Assembly: GCA_964453525.1 (NCBI GenBank)
Contig: CAYVOV010000030.1
Coordinates: 1-28,326, forward strand
Length of the DNA: 28,326 bases
Direction of reading: 5' to 3'
Source: CAYVOV01 sp964453525
GTDB taxonomy: Bacteria > Chloroflexota > Dehalococcoidia > Dehalococcoidales > UBA2162
In this document: positions 1-7,614 of the stretch, piece after piece
How positions within the stretch are numbered: position 1 is the first letter of the stretch
Layout of the letters: every line of letters starts with the position of its first letter
Made by a program: the position numbers and the translations under genes
Notes under the pieces: model-generated
The model's input: only the letters and a program-made list of their open reading frames with translations
Told to the model about the DNA's origin: nothing
Database searches by the model: none

Positions 1-163
1 AGGTAAGGAAACCTTTACGCCCTATGGTAAAGTCAATCAGCACTACCCTTTCGGCTAGTGCCCTTGATAAGGCGTTTACCAGTATCGCCTTGTGTGAAAC
101 AAAGCCCTCACCTGAACGCTTGCCCTCAATATTCAGTTGTTCTATTTGAACACCCCCTATTGG
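1..163 (-). CDS. Partial unknown protein running off the left edge
   Basis: An open frame of 54 codons reads leftward from just after an in-frame TAG (164-166) and leaves the window without a stop. The translation has a natural composition, including the runs EGKRSGEGFVSHKAI and ALAERVVLIDF, but I do not recognise the family. There is no in-frame ATG, GTG or TTG. A GGGGGTG Shine-Dalgarno-like run (about 152-158) lies 6-7 bases before an ATA codon (143-145) and further before a CTG codon (134-136). So the start is either non-canonical or lost to a frameshift. It reads in the same direction as the sigma-like gene, 117 bases downstream of it, and probably belongs to the same mobile-element transcript. 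Confidence 0.4.
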
Positions 164-241
164 CTATCCGATAGTGGGCAAGGCTATCGGCTTCACCCAG
201 TAGTAAGCTGCCACCTAGCTGCTATCCGCTAGCCTAGATGG
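164..241. repeat. Two small dyads in the gap between the left-edge ORF and the sigma-like gene
   Basis: CCGATAG (168-174) and CTATCGG (184-190) form a perfect 7-bp inverted repeat with a 9-base loop. The left arm also sits in a tighter palindrome, CTATC-C-GATAG (164-174). Further on, CCACCTAG (211-218) pairs with CTAGATGG (234-241) with one mismatch. No T-run follows on either strand, so these look more like protein-binding or mRNA-processing sites than a terminator. Function unknown. Confidence 0.35.
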
Positions 242-279
242 TGCTTCCACTATATAAGTCTCCGAAATGACCTGAATTG

Positions 280-1056
280 TTACCCCCCAATCAAGACTTT
301 TTGCTCTCTTTTCCGCCACTTACAAAGGTATTTTCTATCGGCTACAGGAAGGGATTGACCGCTATTCAGCTTGTCGGCTATCAGCAAGAGCCGTTGCGGG
401 AAACCTAGCAGGAAGGTTCGGGCATCTACCCAAGCGTCAAGGTCAAGTGCCTTATCATCGGCTATAAGTTCGCCTAGCTCGGTAGTATGCCCTTCACTGT
501 CTATGATAGGCTTGTTAAGGCTTTCCAGCTTGATTGCTTTAGGACACTCCGAATAGAGATTGCCCTCTTTACACTTCTGCCGTTGTGCTTTGCTACAGTG
601 CTTACAGTCCAGACCGCTATTGTAGCTGTAGTGGCTAAACCAGTAGTCTGCTACAGTTCGGCTGGCTATCCGATACATCACGGCTTCGGTGAAGGGCTTG
701 TGTCCGTTGTTACGCTCTACATCGGCAAGGGTGAGTATTATCGTGTGGAGTATGTCCTCTTTGTCCTCTGGCTTCACCCTGTCGGCAAAGCGTGAAGCTA
801 CATTATAGTAAGCAAGCCACTCACCCTGTAGCTGGTCATAGCCGTTGCTGTGGACTAGGGCTTGTCTTTTGTGTCCGTTAGACCTAGACTTGATACTGCG
901 GGGCTTTGTTGGTGATGACTGGCATATTGCCAGATGACCGCACCACTGACAAACGCCCTGCCTCGCTTTTAGAGTCCAGACACGATGACAATGGCTACAA
1001 TGACCTTGAGGATTGCCGTTATCGCCGTCTGGTGCTGCTGCTATACTTGAACTCAT
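280..1056 (-). CDS. Zinc-binding sigma-70-like protein of a mobile element
   Basis: The 258-aa protein is built like a divergent sigma-70/ECF factor. After an N-terminal zinc knuckle (CSHC ... CQWC), a region-2-like segment reads VKPEDKEDILHTIILTLADV and continues into an FTEAVMYRIASRTVADYW helix. A second Cys cluster (CKHC ... C ... C) is inserted. A region-3/4-like tail follows: SLNKPIIDSEGHTTELGELI, then a run of the type LGFPQRLLLIADKLNSG, ending in a basic RKYLCKWRKRE helix. The start at 1056 is chosen because AAGGGGGGTT lies 5-6 bases upstream; a longer form from 1083 lacks such a site. It may be a dedicated transcription factor for the element, or a sigma-like DNA-binding protein that has lost polymerase contact. 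No neighbouring anti-sigma gene is visible. Confidence 0.6.
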   Translation of the reverse strand: MSSSIAAAPDGDNGNPQGHCSHCHRVWTLKARQGVCQWCGHLAICQSSPTKPRSIKSRSNGHKRQALVHSNGYDQLQGEWLAYYNVASRFADRVKPEDKEDILHTIILTLADVERNNGHKPFTEAVMYRIASRTVADYWFSHYSYNSGLDCKHCSKAQRQKCKEGNLYSECPKAIKLESLNKPIIDSEGHTTELGELIADDKALDLDAWVDARTFLLGFPQRLLLIADKLNSGQSLPVADRKYLCKWRKREQKVLIGG

Positions 1057-1364
1057 ACTTAACCCCCCTTTCAAAGAGGGCAAGCGTTCAGGTCAGAGCT
1101 TCGTTATTCGGTTGTTAAGGTGCTTCGTGTTTTGTGCATGTTTAGCTTCATTGTGTAACAAAAAGAACGATTGTTCACTGCGAAGAACTAGCTCGTTTAT
1201 CGTCCCCCTCTAGAAGCGGGACAACAAGGAAAAAGAAAAGCCTCCCCGGACTAGTAATTAATGCTGGCATGGACAAGCATCAGCCAGTCTTGTTACAATT
1301 TCTAAGCGTTCGATGGGTTTGACAATCCATATAGGAACAGTCTGTAACGAAGAAGAGAATACTT
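1057..1364. other. Non-coding gap between divergent genes
   Basis: This 308-base gap separates the leftward sigma-like gene from the rightward defence-type cluster. I see no convincing gene or RNA in it. A possible rightward promoter lies at its right end (1319-1348). The two divergent transcription units probably both start here. Confidence 0.5.
1319..1348 (+). promoter_or_regulatory. Possible sigma-70 promoter for the nuclease/HEPN cluster
   Basis: A perfect TTGACA (1319-1324) is followed after 18 bases by TGTAAC (1343-1348), a 4/6 match to the -10 consensus. The resulting leader to the ATG at 1365 would be only about 10 bases, which weakens the call although a GAAGAAGAG stretch sits there. 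Confidence 0.3.
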
Positions 1365-2363
1365 ATGGTAAGAGAAAATTTTGAAAAGGCCATGCTACTA
1401 CACAAAGTGATCTCAATGCTTGGATGGGCTGGAAAACCGGAAGATATTGCTGATAAGGTTAGGCAACTTGAGTCTGGTCTTCCCGTAGAGGACCAGTTTG
1501 CCGCACTCTGTGTATGGATGGGAAAGTGTTCACTCATTCATAAATTAGAGCAAGAGCAGTTTCCTAATCTTTCCAGAGAAGAATATCAAGTGCCTGATTT
1601 GCTTGCTGTTTTCGACCTTGCGGGCAAGAAGATGCCAACTCTTATAGAGGTCAAGAAAACCAACGGAATACAATTAGCACCTTTCGGAGGTAATTATTAT
1701 GCTAAATTGACAAACTATGCCAAGTTAATGAATTTACCACTCTTGATAGCTTGGTATATTAAGGATTTTAACCTGTGGTGCCTATTTGATATTGAGAGAA
1801 TGCAGAGAAAGCGCAGCGCCTTCCACATTGATTTCAACACTGCCACTAACAATAGTTTATTGGGAGTGGTGTTGGATGATGTAATATTCAGAATCAAACC
1901 CGGGCTCAAATTTCAGTTCAATATACGAAAAGAATTAGGAAGTGAGATACGTGATTCGACTACAGGAGAGCTTCGCAAATTTACTGGTGTTTTAGAGGAA
2001 ATTTCTTGGTTTAACAATAATGATGAGAGAATAAATGCAACACCTTTGCTTAGAAAGCTCCTCGAATTTCTTTTTTATATCGTCGATAACGATGCTACAG
2101 ACAGTGAGAATGATGAATATGTAACCATGACTTTCTACACGACAAAGGAAGAGAATTTATTTGCCCATCAGTTACTCGGTGTAATGGCGTTTGGTACAGC
2201 CATCCTTAAGGATACTAGGCCCAGTTGGATCAACGTTCTAAAAAGCGATAGTTTTCAGATGGACTACAAATCAGTTCGGGATGCACTGGGTACCGGCGTA
2301 AAGGAAGGTGCGGTTAGTATGATTTTAAGGCAGAATCCTGTTATTCGCCCATCATTCCTATAA
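1365..2363 (+). CDS. PD-(D/E)xK nuclease-like protein, first gene of the putative defence cluster
   Basis: The 332-aa protein carries a recognisable PD-(D/E)xK nuclease core near its N-terminus. PDLL at residues 77-80 is followed by a hydrophobic strand and LIEVKK at 93-98 (E95, K97), the usual order of catalytic residues. An amphipathic helix and a second strand follow (YAKLMNLPLLIAWY, about 117-131), typical of RecB-like and restriction-type folds. The C-terminal half (about 140-332) matches no family I know. ATG with GAAGAAGAG upstream is the likely start. It is followed 61 bases later by the next rightward gene; the gap has a perfect TATAAT (2379-2384), but the -35 is poor. Probable role: DNA cleavage in a defence or mobile-element system. 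The fold is fairly secure; target and specificity are unknown. Confidence 0.6.
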   Translation: MVRENFEKAMLLHKVISMLGWAGKPEDIADKVRQLESGLPVEDQFAALCVWMGKCSLIHKLEQEQFPNLSREEYQVPDLLAVFDLAGKKMPTLIEVKKTNGIQLAPFGGNYYAKLTNYAKLMNLPLLIAWYIKDFNLWCLFDIERMQRKRSAFHIDFNTATNNSLLGVVLDDVIFRIKPGLKFQFNIRKELGSEIRDSTTGELRKFTGVLEEISWFNNNDERINATPLLRKLLEFLFYIVDNDATDSENDEYVTMTFYTTKEENLFAHQLLGVMAFGTAILKDTRPSWINVLKSDSFQMDYKSVRDALGTGVKEGAVSMILRQNPVIRPSFL

Positions 2364-2424
2364 CCTACTTTCCGGGAGTATAATAAGAGTTACGTGCAAA
2401 TATCTTCCTAGTTTGGGAGGAGTC

Positions 2425-3564
2425 ATGGGGTTTTTTGAACGCTTCGGGAAGACCCGCACTGCTGGGAGATACTTCAATGAAGCGAATAAATTTTGGAAGA
2501 GTGCTGAACGGCCTTTCAAGGCAAAAGACGAATCCGCCTTTGTTGACAACCTCGTAGAGGTAATTAGAAACTGCCAGTTGGCGTTAGTAGAGGATGGTAA
2601 TTATGGTGATGCTTACGTACTCCTGGCCGATGCATTGTTATTAGCTGGGGTTTCTGATCCAATCAAAGCAGATAAAGAACGCAGTTGGTACTTAGTTACT
2701 AGAGCTGCTGCTGTCATCGACACCTGGTACACACTACCACATAGAGATTACCCTATCACAAAGAATGTCAAACAAGGAGAGAAGCTATTCCAGACTATAT
2801 TAGGTATAGTTAACGCAGGGGAGTTAGAAGCAGACAAATATCCAATGAAATTGATAAATAGCTATCGGGAGCAATATGCTAGCGCTGCTATATCGCCAGA
2901 GGGATTAGAAGAAATATCTGATGTTCTGTTGAATCGAGACTACCTAAAAGGTACAGAATATACTCGAACGCCAAATCAGATTCGTAATAATTATCAATGG
3001 CTCGAAGAAACTCTACCCCCAACTTACTGGGATTTTTTAAAAAAAGTAATTCATAGAACTTCAAGCGTATCCTCGCCCTCTCTTCTGAATGAGCGAGCAG
3101 CTATGTGGGATCGGATTCAAAAAGCAACAGACGACCTGTTTATTCCTATGTTTGTTCAGGAAATCTTATATCGAATACAGGATGCATATAAACAAAAGAA
3201 CTGGCGGCAGATGCTTGGTTGGCTTGTTGATATGCGCTTAATAAATGATTACCGTCGTAATGTACCAGGATACGATGAAGCTACTATGGAAAAATTTGAA
3301 AAGAGTTGGGCTGAGTTTTTCGCCCCAACAATTAACGAGGCAAGAAGAGCAAAGGACATCGATACAATGCTTCTCGCGATTGGTTGCAACCATTGGCTCC
3401 ATATTGATGAGGTGGCTACTAAACTGTTAGAAGAGGTAAGGAACGAAGTTGGCGAACATGAGATGACATTACGAATACAGAAGATAAGTGAGAAGCCAAT
3501 TATGATGCACGAAGAAGCAACCATTAATAAAACGAGAGAATTCATACATGCGAGCAATTTCTAA
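2425..3564 (+). CDS. Large all-helical protein of unknown function
   Basis: The 379-aa product is predicted almost entirely alpha-helical. It has aromatic- and Leu/Ala-rich stretches such as GDAYVLLADALLLAGV and YRIQDAYKQKNWRQMLGWL that resemble TPR-like or other helical-repeat scaffolds. It has no signal peptide or membrane segment, and I see no nuclease, ATPase or protease motif. The ATG at 2425 is preferred over the in-frame TTG at 2413 because GGGAGGAG (2415-2422) lies just before it. The next gene begins 21 bases after the stop behind its own strong ribosome site, so the two are probably co-transcribed. A scaffold, sensor or antitoxin-like partner for the flanking nuclease and HEPN proteins is a guess from context only. 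Confidence 0.5.
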   Translation: MGFFERFGKTRTAGRYFNEANKFWKSAERPFKAKDESAFVDNLVEVIRNCQLALVEDGNYGDAYVLLADALLLAGVSDPIKADKERSWYLVTRAAAVIDTWYTLPHRDYPITKNVKQGEKLFQTILGIVNAGELEADKYPMKLINSYREQYASAAISPEGLEEISDVLLNRDYLKGTEYTRTPNQIRNNYQWLEETLPPTYWDFLKKVIHRTSSVSSPSLLNERAAMWDRIQKATDDLFIPMFVQEILYRIQDAYKQKNWRQMLGWLVDMRLINDYRRNVPGYDEATMEKFEKSWAEFFAPTINEARRAKDIDTMLLAIGCNHWLHIDEVATKLLEEVRNEVGEHEMTLRIQKISEKPIMMHEEATINKTREFIHASNF

Positions 3565-3585
3565 GGAAACCCGCCGGAGGTTATT

Positions 3586-4482
3586 ATGAGTCTCTCAATA
3601 TCTCACGTAGAAATAACAGGGAAAGCAGGATTGAAACCATTCTTGCTCATTACAGTCGCAGTCGAGAATGACTTGGAATACGAGATTGAGGTCTGGAGCT
3701 ACAACCCAAAGGTCACCATTACATGCCCAAGTTCAGCCGGATCTTCAACTCTGACCCTCCCAGCTATCATTGAAGATTTTGGAGCCCTACAAAGGGTCGA
3801 GCCAGTTACTTCGGCCCGGCGTAGCCTGCATCGTTACGAATTGAAGATGCAGATTCCCTTGGACTGGTCAGACATCTATGCCATTGAACGAGTAAGAGGT
3901 GGACACGGTGGTGTTAGGATCATCTTGGATTGTCAGGTCCTAATTCTATACCAAGGAAAACCGGGTCAACAGCAGCAAAGGTTATTCGACAGGCTGAGCC
4001 GTCAGGGCTCAAGTCCCGTTTCAGAGGATGTGAGTCAAGAGCAGTGGCTAGCAATACTCAAGGATGTTGGGTATCGAGACTATATGATCGTCGAGGTCCC
4101 CGTAGAGGCGATACGCAGTAATCCCAAGCTTCTCGAGGCTTGGAAGCTTCTGGAATCCGCACGCGCCCGATATGAGCACGGTGATGACCCCGGAGTCCTC
4201 GAGGCCTGTTTCAAAGCACTGGACAGTGTGGCGCTGCACTTTGGAGCCAACGCTGGACATGCTTCTGCTTTTGAAGAAATCTTGAAACCAAACCTCCAGC
4301 ATGACCTTAAGGCAAGACGAGCGGGCGAACTAATCCATTCAATTCGTGCCTATTCAGATAGAGGGCGACAATCCCAGGCCAGCCCTGACCGAACGGAGAT
4401 ACCTGTATCCCACAGAGATGCAGAATACGTGTTAATGCTTACGCGCGTCACCCTCGCCTACATGGCGAATATTCTCTCTTGA
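3586..4482 (+). CDS. Beta-sandwich plus Abi/HEPN-like helical protein
   Basis: The 298-aa protein has two parts. Residues 1-125 are rich in beta strands (FLLITVAVENDLEYEIEVW, GGVRIILDCQVLILYQ) and resemble a small beta-sandwich. After a linker, SQEQWLAILKDVGYRDYMIVEV (150-171) leads into a helical C-terminal half. That half contains ARARYEHGDDPGVLEACFKALDSV (193-216) and ends in EYVLMLTRVTLAYMANILS. This helical pattern resembles abortive-infection C-terminal and HEPN-like bundles, where such proteins often lack a perfect R-x4-6-H motif; I see no clear one here. The start is supported by CCGGAGG (about 3574-3580). It is less AT-rich than the genes on either side, which may mean a separate origin. 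Fold inferred, function unknown. Confidence 0.5.
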   Translation: MSLSISHVEITGKAGLKPFLLITVAVENDLEYEIEVWSYNPKVTITCPSSAGSSTLTLPAIIEDFGALQRVEPVTSARRSLHRYELKMQIPLDWSDIYAIERVRGGHGGVRIILDCQVLILYQGKPGQQQQRLFDRLSRQGSSPVSEDVSQEQWLAILKDVGYRDYMIVEVPVEAIRSNPKLLEAWKLLESARARYEHGDDPGVLEACFKALDSVALHFGANAGHASAFEEILKPNLQHDLKARRAGELIHSIRAYSDRGRQSQASPDRTEIPVSHRDAEYVLMLTRVTLAYMANILS

Positions 4483-4560
4483 GTTCCCAGCACCTGCGCT
4501 CTTCCTTTGCTTGAAGCTAACAAAAGAACGGATTGTATGGACATGTTCAGGGAGGTACTG

Positions 4561-5067
4561 ATGCAGCCTATAGCAGACCTAAGCCTTGCGGAGAAGCAAC
4601 TCTTCGAGGAAGTTAAAGGCTTCCTGAAGAGCATTCGCATGAGCATTAGGGAATACCCAGAGAACTTAACAAAAGGAATCAAGATTCTTGAAAGCGTACG
4701 CGAGCGAACCTACGAAAACTTAAATCAAATACAGCATGAGGCTATGATATTACGAGCAGCGAGACAACTTCAGCAGAACGATTTCGCTGGTCAAGATGTA
4801 GAATGGTATTGGAACCCTAGACAAACGGGTGGAAAGGAAGAACCTGATCTTCGTGGCACATTAGCCGGGCACATTCTGGTGTCAGCTGAAATAACCACTT
4901 CAGGAAGGCCTAAGGGGGTAATTGACTTCCGAATCAGGGCAACACTCGAGAAGCTTTCTAATATGGCAGGGAAAAAAGTCTTCTTTGTACTGACGGAGGC
5001 AATGTATAGACGAGCGAGTACTAAGGTTGAAAAGGCAGGTTATCAAGTTGAAGTTCGACGTATATAA
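4561..5067 (+). CDS. PD-(D/E)xT nuclease-like small protein
   Basis: The 168-aa protein starts at the ATG 4561, chosen because GGGAGGT (4550-4556) is four bases upstream; upstream in-frame TTG/ATG codons lack such a site. Residues 1-75 form two or three long helices. The C-terminal half contains EPDLRG, then a strand ending VSAEITTS, then GKKVFFVLTEAMYRRASTKV and a final strand GYQVEVRRI. This matches the order of a PD-(D/E)xK core, but threonine replaces the usual lysine (E-I-T instead of E-x-K). It could be a variant nuclease, a DNA-binding relic, or an unrelated Rossmann-like fold. Its position between the Abi-like gene and two HEPN genes suggests a part in the same system. Confidence 0.5.
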   Translation: MQPIADLSLAEKQLFEEVKGFLKSIRMSIREYPENLTKGIKILESVRERTYENLNQIQHEAMILRAARQLQQNDFAGQDVEWYWNPRQTGGKEEPDLRGTLAGHILVSAEITTSGRPKGVIDFRIRATLEKLSNMAGKKVFFVLTEAMYRRASTKVEKAGYQVEVRRI

Positions 5068-5190
5068 TTGCGTGAACTAGTCTTTCGGAATGACCAAGCT
5101 TTACTGGATTTTCCTCTTGCCTTGGTCCAGAATGTTTAATAATAAGGATTATCTTTCTTCTGCTTACTAAATCAACGAGGCTATGAGACT

Positions 5191-6204
5191 GTGGAACAAG
5201 AAGCTATAAAAAATATGAATAACGATGAGTTGGGAAACATCGTAACAATGCTCCCACAGATGATAGAGCAGTTACGTGCAGAATTTGAACTCTTTTCCGG
5301 AAAACCAGTAGCTTTGGACTTCTCCAGTGCCGAACTGGGTTCCCTTGAGCGCAGGCTCAAGAAGCTTTATCTCATCACCAAACAATTTGATCTAGTGAAG
5401 GGAAAGGAGCTTACTCCCATATCAGCCAAAGAGAGACTTTCTCTAATGAATGACTACTTACGAGTAATCGTGCGTAGGATACCTAAAAATCGAGAGCCCT
5501 TAGATTATATGATTGAATCGCTCAATCGTCTCAGGCAGGCCCCATCGAATCAAGACCTACCAGAGGGTTTGGACTTTACGTCGAAATACAATGGTCTCTG
5601 CATCTTCATTGATGAACTACTTATGATTGTTCCTAAGTCTAGTGTTAATCTATTTCTTAACAGCGCCTTGTCCGAACATCAATTAGTGCCACAATTGCAG
5701 CGTATACTTAACAATCTGTCTTTGCCTAAAGGATTAAGTACGCTTCCGACACGGACAACAATTCAGACTACGGAGAAGCTAAAGCTAGCGCTTCATGATG
5801 TCACAACAGATTGGGAAGCCCTCATTGATCTAGTCTACGGACTCATTCTCCTTAAGGAGGGCCAGAGGCCGACTTGGAGTAATACGCGCAAGGTGGCGTT
5901 ATGGGACAAAGTCGGAAAGGTAAGTCAGGAATCAAATCTGGCTGCTTTAGTGAAATCTGAGTGGGTTACCGTTCGGAACGCGATTGCCCATGGAATGGCA
6001 CTCTATATTCCACCTGGAACGGGCATAAAGTTTCCAGATAAGAAAAGGATAGTTTTTTGGACTTTGACACAAACGTATCTTGAGGCAATTGATATATACC
6101 TTGCGAACCAGGCCATGCTTGGGATATGGAATATCGTACAGACAGCTGGTTTAATGGATTTCAAAGAACAAGTGACAAAGTTGAGGGTATTAGCATGCCA
6201 ATAA
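5191..6204 (+). CDS. HEPN-domain protein, probable ribonuclease (first of two)
   Basis: The 337-aa protein is helical throughout. Near its C-terminus it carries VRNAIAHG (residues 261-268), a perfect R-x4-H motif (R262, H267) with the N after R typical of HEPN RNases. It follows a helix with KSEWVTV and a long preceding helix (LIDLVYGLILLKEG). HEPN proteins of this kind cut RNA in toxin-antitoxin, Abi and CRISPR-associated systems. The GTG start at 5191 has CGAGG about 10 bases upstream, so the start is moderately sure; an ATG at residue 9 lacks a site. The 123-base gap before it holds a GACCAAG/CTTGGTC inverted repeat (5092-5098 and 5121-5127). No obvious N-terminal nucleotidyltransferase (MNT) partner is nearby. 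The motif is seen; RNase activity is inferred. Confidence 0.6.
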   Translation: MEQEAIKNMNNDELGNIVTMLPQMIEQLRAEFELFSGKPVALDFSSAELGSLERRLKKLYLITKQFDLVKGKELTPISAKERLSLMNDYLRVIVRRIPKNREPLDYMIESLNRLRQAPSNQDLPEGLDFTSKYNGLCIFIDELLMIVPKSSVNLFLNSALSEHQLVPQLQRILNNLSLPKGLSTLPTRTTIQTTEKLKLALHDVTTDWEALIDLVYGLILLKEGQRPTWSNTRKVALWDKVGKVSQESNLAALVKSEWVTVRNAIAHGMALYIPPGTGIKFPDKKRIVFWTLTQTYLEAIDIYLANQAMLGIWNIVQTAGLMDFKEQVTKLRVLACQ

Positions 6205-6288
6205 CTTGCTTGGCTCTCGGAGATTGACAATCTTCAAAATATTGCGGCGCCGATCATTGCGTAGCACGCGGTCTTACTGTGGAGAAAT

Positions 6289-7614
6289 ATGTTAGAACAG
6301 AACTCGCGGGAACAATTACTTGAAAAGCTTTTGACTGAACTCTGCAAAGAAACACTTGTAGAAGACAGCGAATTGAATCCACCAGTTACTTTTTACACTA
6401 GGGCTCCGGAGGGGAAAACTATTGCAGAGGAATCGACAACCATCTCGCTGAATAGTCGAGCATATACACTTCTTGAAAACTTGGTAGCCCAGCTTCGGGA
6501 AGAAGAACAATTGAGAATCAAACTAAGTAGAAAGGAACTGGAGCAAGAAGTAATAACATCAATTTTTGAAGGTACTCGGGCACTACATGAAGACACTTTC
6601 GACCCGCGGGTATTGGTAGATTCTCTTCTAACCCGTATAGAAAAAGGACGCGAGACATGGGATATCTACCTGCCGATAGATGGCTTAAGGCTACCTGATG
6701 ATAAAAATTTACCCTTAGCTGGAGGAGTCTTTACAGTCCTGACGGATAGCGAAAAAGATTTACTCTATGACAAATATAAGAATATTTGGAGCCAAGCTAA
6801 ATGGTATAGACCAGAGCAAGCCGAGGCAGGAATTCGTGCTCTTAGCGAATCCTTCGTTGAGACATTGGGTAGTAGCATATTATGGTACCACATACAAGTT
6901 AACGGGCGACAGCAGGCTGCCAAGAATCAAGCCATCGAATCAGCTTTATTAGCCATGGATATACTAACATTCTTTGCCCTGCTGAATGGGATAAACCCGG
7001 AAATATTTTCCAGCCATTTCCCTTATCAGGGAAATCGTAGCATAATGAAATCTCTTCAAATTTCTCGAACGCAAGGCACTTTGCATTCAGAATCTGGCAT
7101 CCCTTACCCTTATACTCTTGATTCCTCCCAGTATGTGAAACTGACTAATCTTAGAGAATTTCAAGAAGTTCAGTCTATGTCCAATATAAAAGATATCAAT
7201 CCGGTTCAACAAAGGTTTCTTTCAGGTATTCAGCAATATGCCGAAGCCACACGTCTGCCCTCGTCAAGCGCCAAACTGGTTTGGTATCTAAGTGCCCTCG
7301 AAACCGTATTACTGAAAGAGACCGAGTATGAGTCCAGAAAGGTCATGAAACGAAGAATCAGGAAAATACTCGGTAGTATCGCTGAAGAAAGACTTGGCCC
7401 ACTTTATGACAAGCGCGTCAAGATCGTTCACTATGGTTATCGTACTCGGTCTAATGATGAGTTTGTTACAAAGACGGACATAGATTATGCTAGGAGCACT
7501 AGTTACCTGGGGATCATATCAGTAGTGAGAGACGCAAATAATTTTATGGATGTTAACGCATTTCTCGACCATGTCGATAATTTACCAACGTCATCTAAAG
7601 CAAATAATGTTTAA
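6289..7614 (+). CDS. ApeA-like HEPN protein, probable ribonuclease (second of two)
   Basis: The 441-aa protein has a helical N-terminal region, a central mixed domain (about 120-300, including DIYLPIDGLRLPDDKNLPLAGG) and a C-terminal HEPN bundle. The bundle contains AKLVWYLSALETVLLK (328-343), as in Apea-like HEPN proteins, then KRVKIVHYGYRT with R376-x4-H381. It is larger than the neighbouring HEPN protein and not similar to it outside the motif. The start follows GGAG with four bases spacing. The gene ends in a 20-base tail-to-tail overlap with the methyltransferase gene on the other strand. Known ApeA-type proteins abort phage infection by RNA cleavage; here that role is inferred from fold and neighbours. 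Confidence 0.6.
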   Translation: MLEQNSREQLLEKLLTELCKETLVEDSELNPPVTFYTRAPEGKTIAEESTTISLNSRAYTLLENLVAQLREEEQLRIKLSRKELEQEVITSIFEGTRALHEDTFDPRVLVDSLLTRIEKGRETWDIYLPIDGLRLPDDKNLPLAGGVFTVLTDSEKDLLYDKYKNIWSQAKWYRPEQAEAGIRALSESFVETLGSSILWYHIQVNGRQQAAKNQAIESALLAMDILTFFALLNGINPEIFSSHFPYQGNRSIMKSLQISRTQGTLHSESGIPYPYTLDSSQYVKLTNLREFQEVQSMSNIKDINPVQQRFLSGIQQYAEATRLPSSSAKLVWYLSALETVLLKETEYESRKVMKRRIRKILGSIAEERLGPLYDKRVKIVHYGYRTRSNDEFVTKTDIDYARSTSYLGIISVVRDANNFMDVNAFLDHVDNLPTSSKANNV

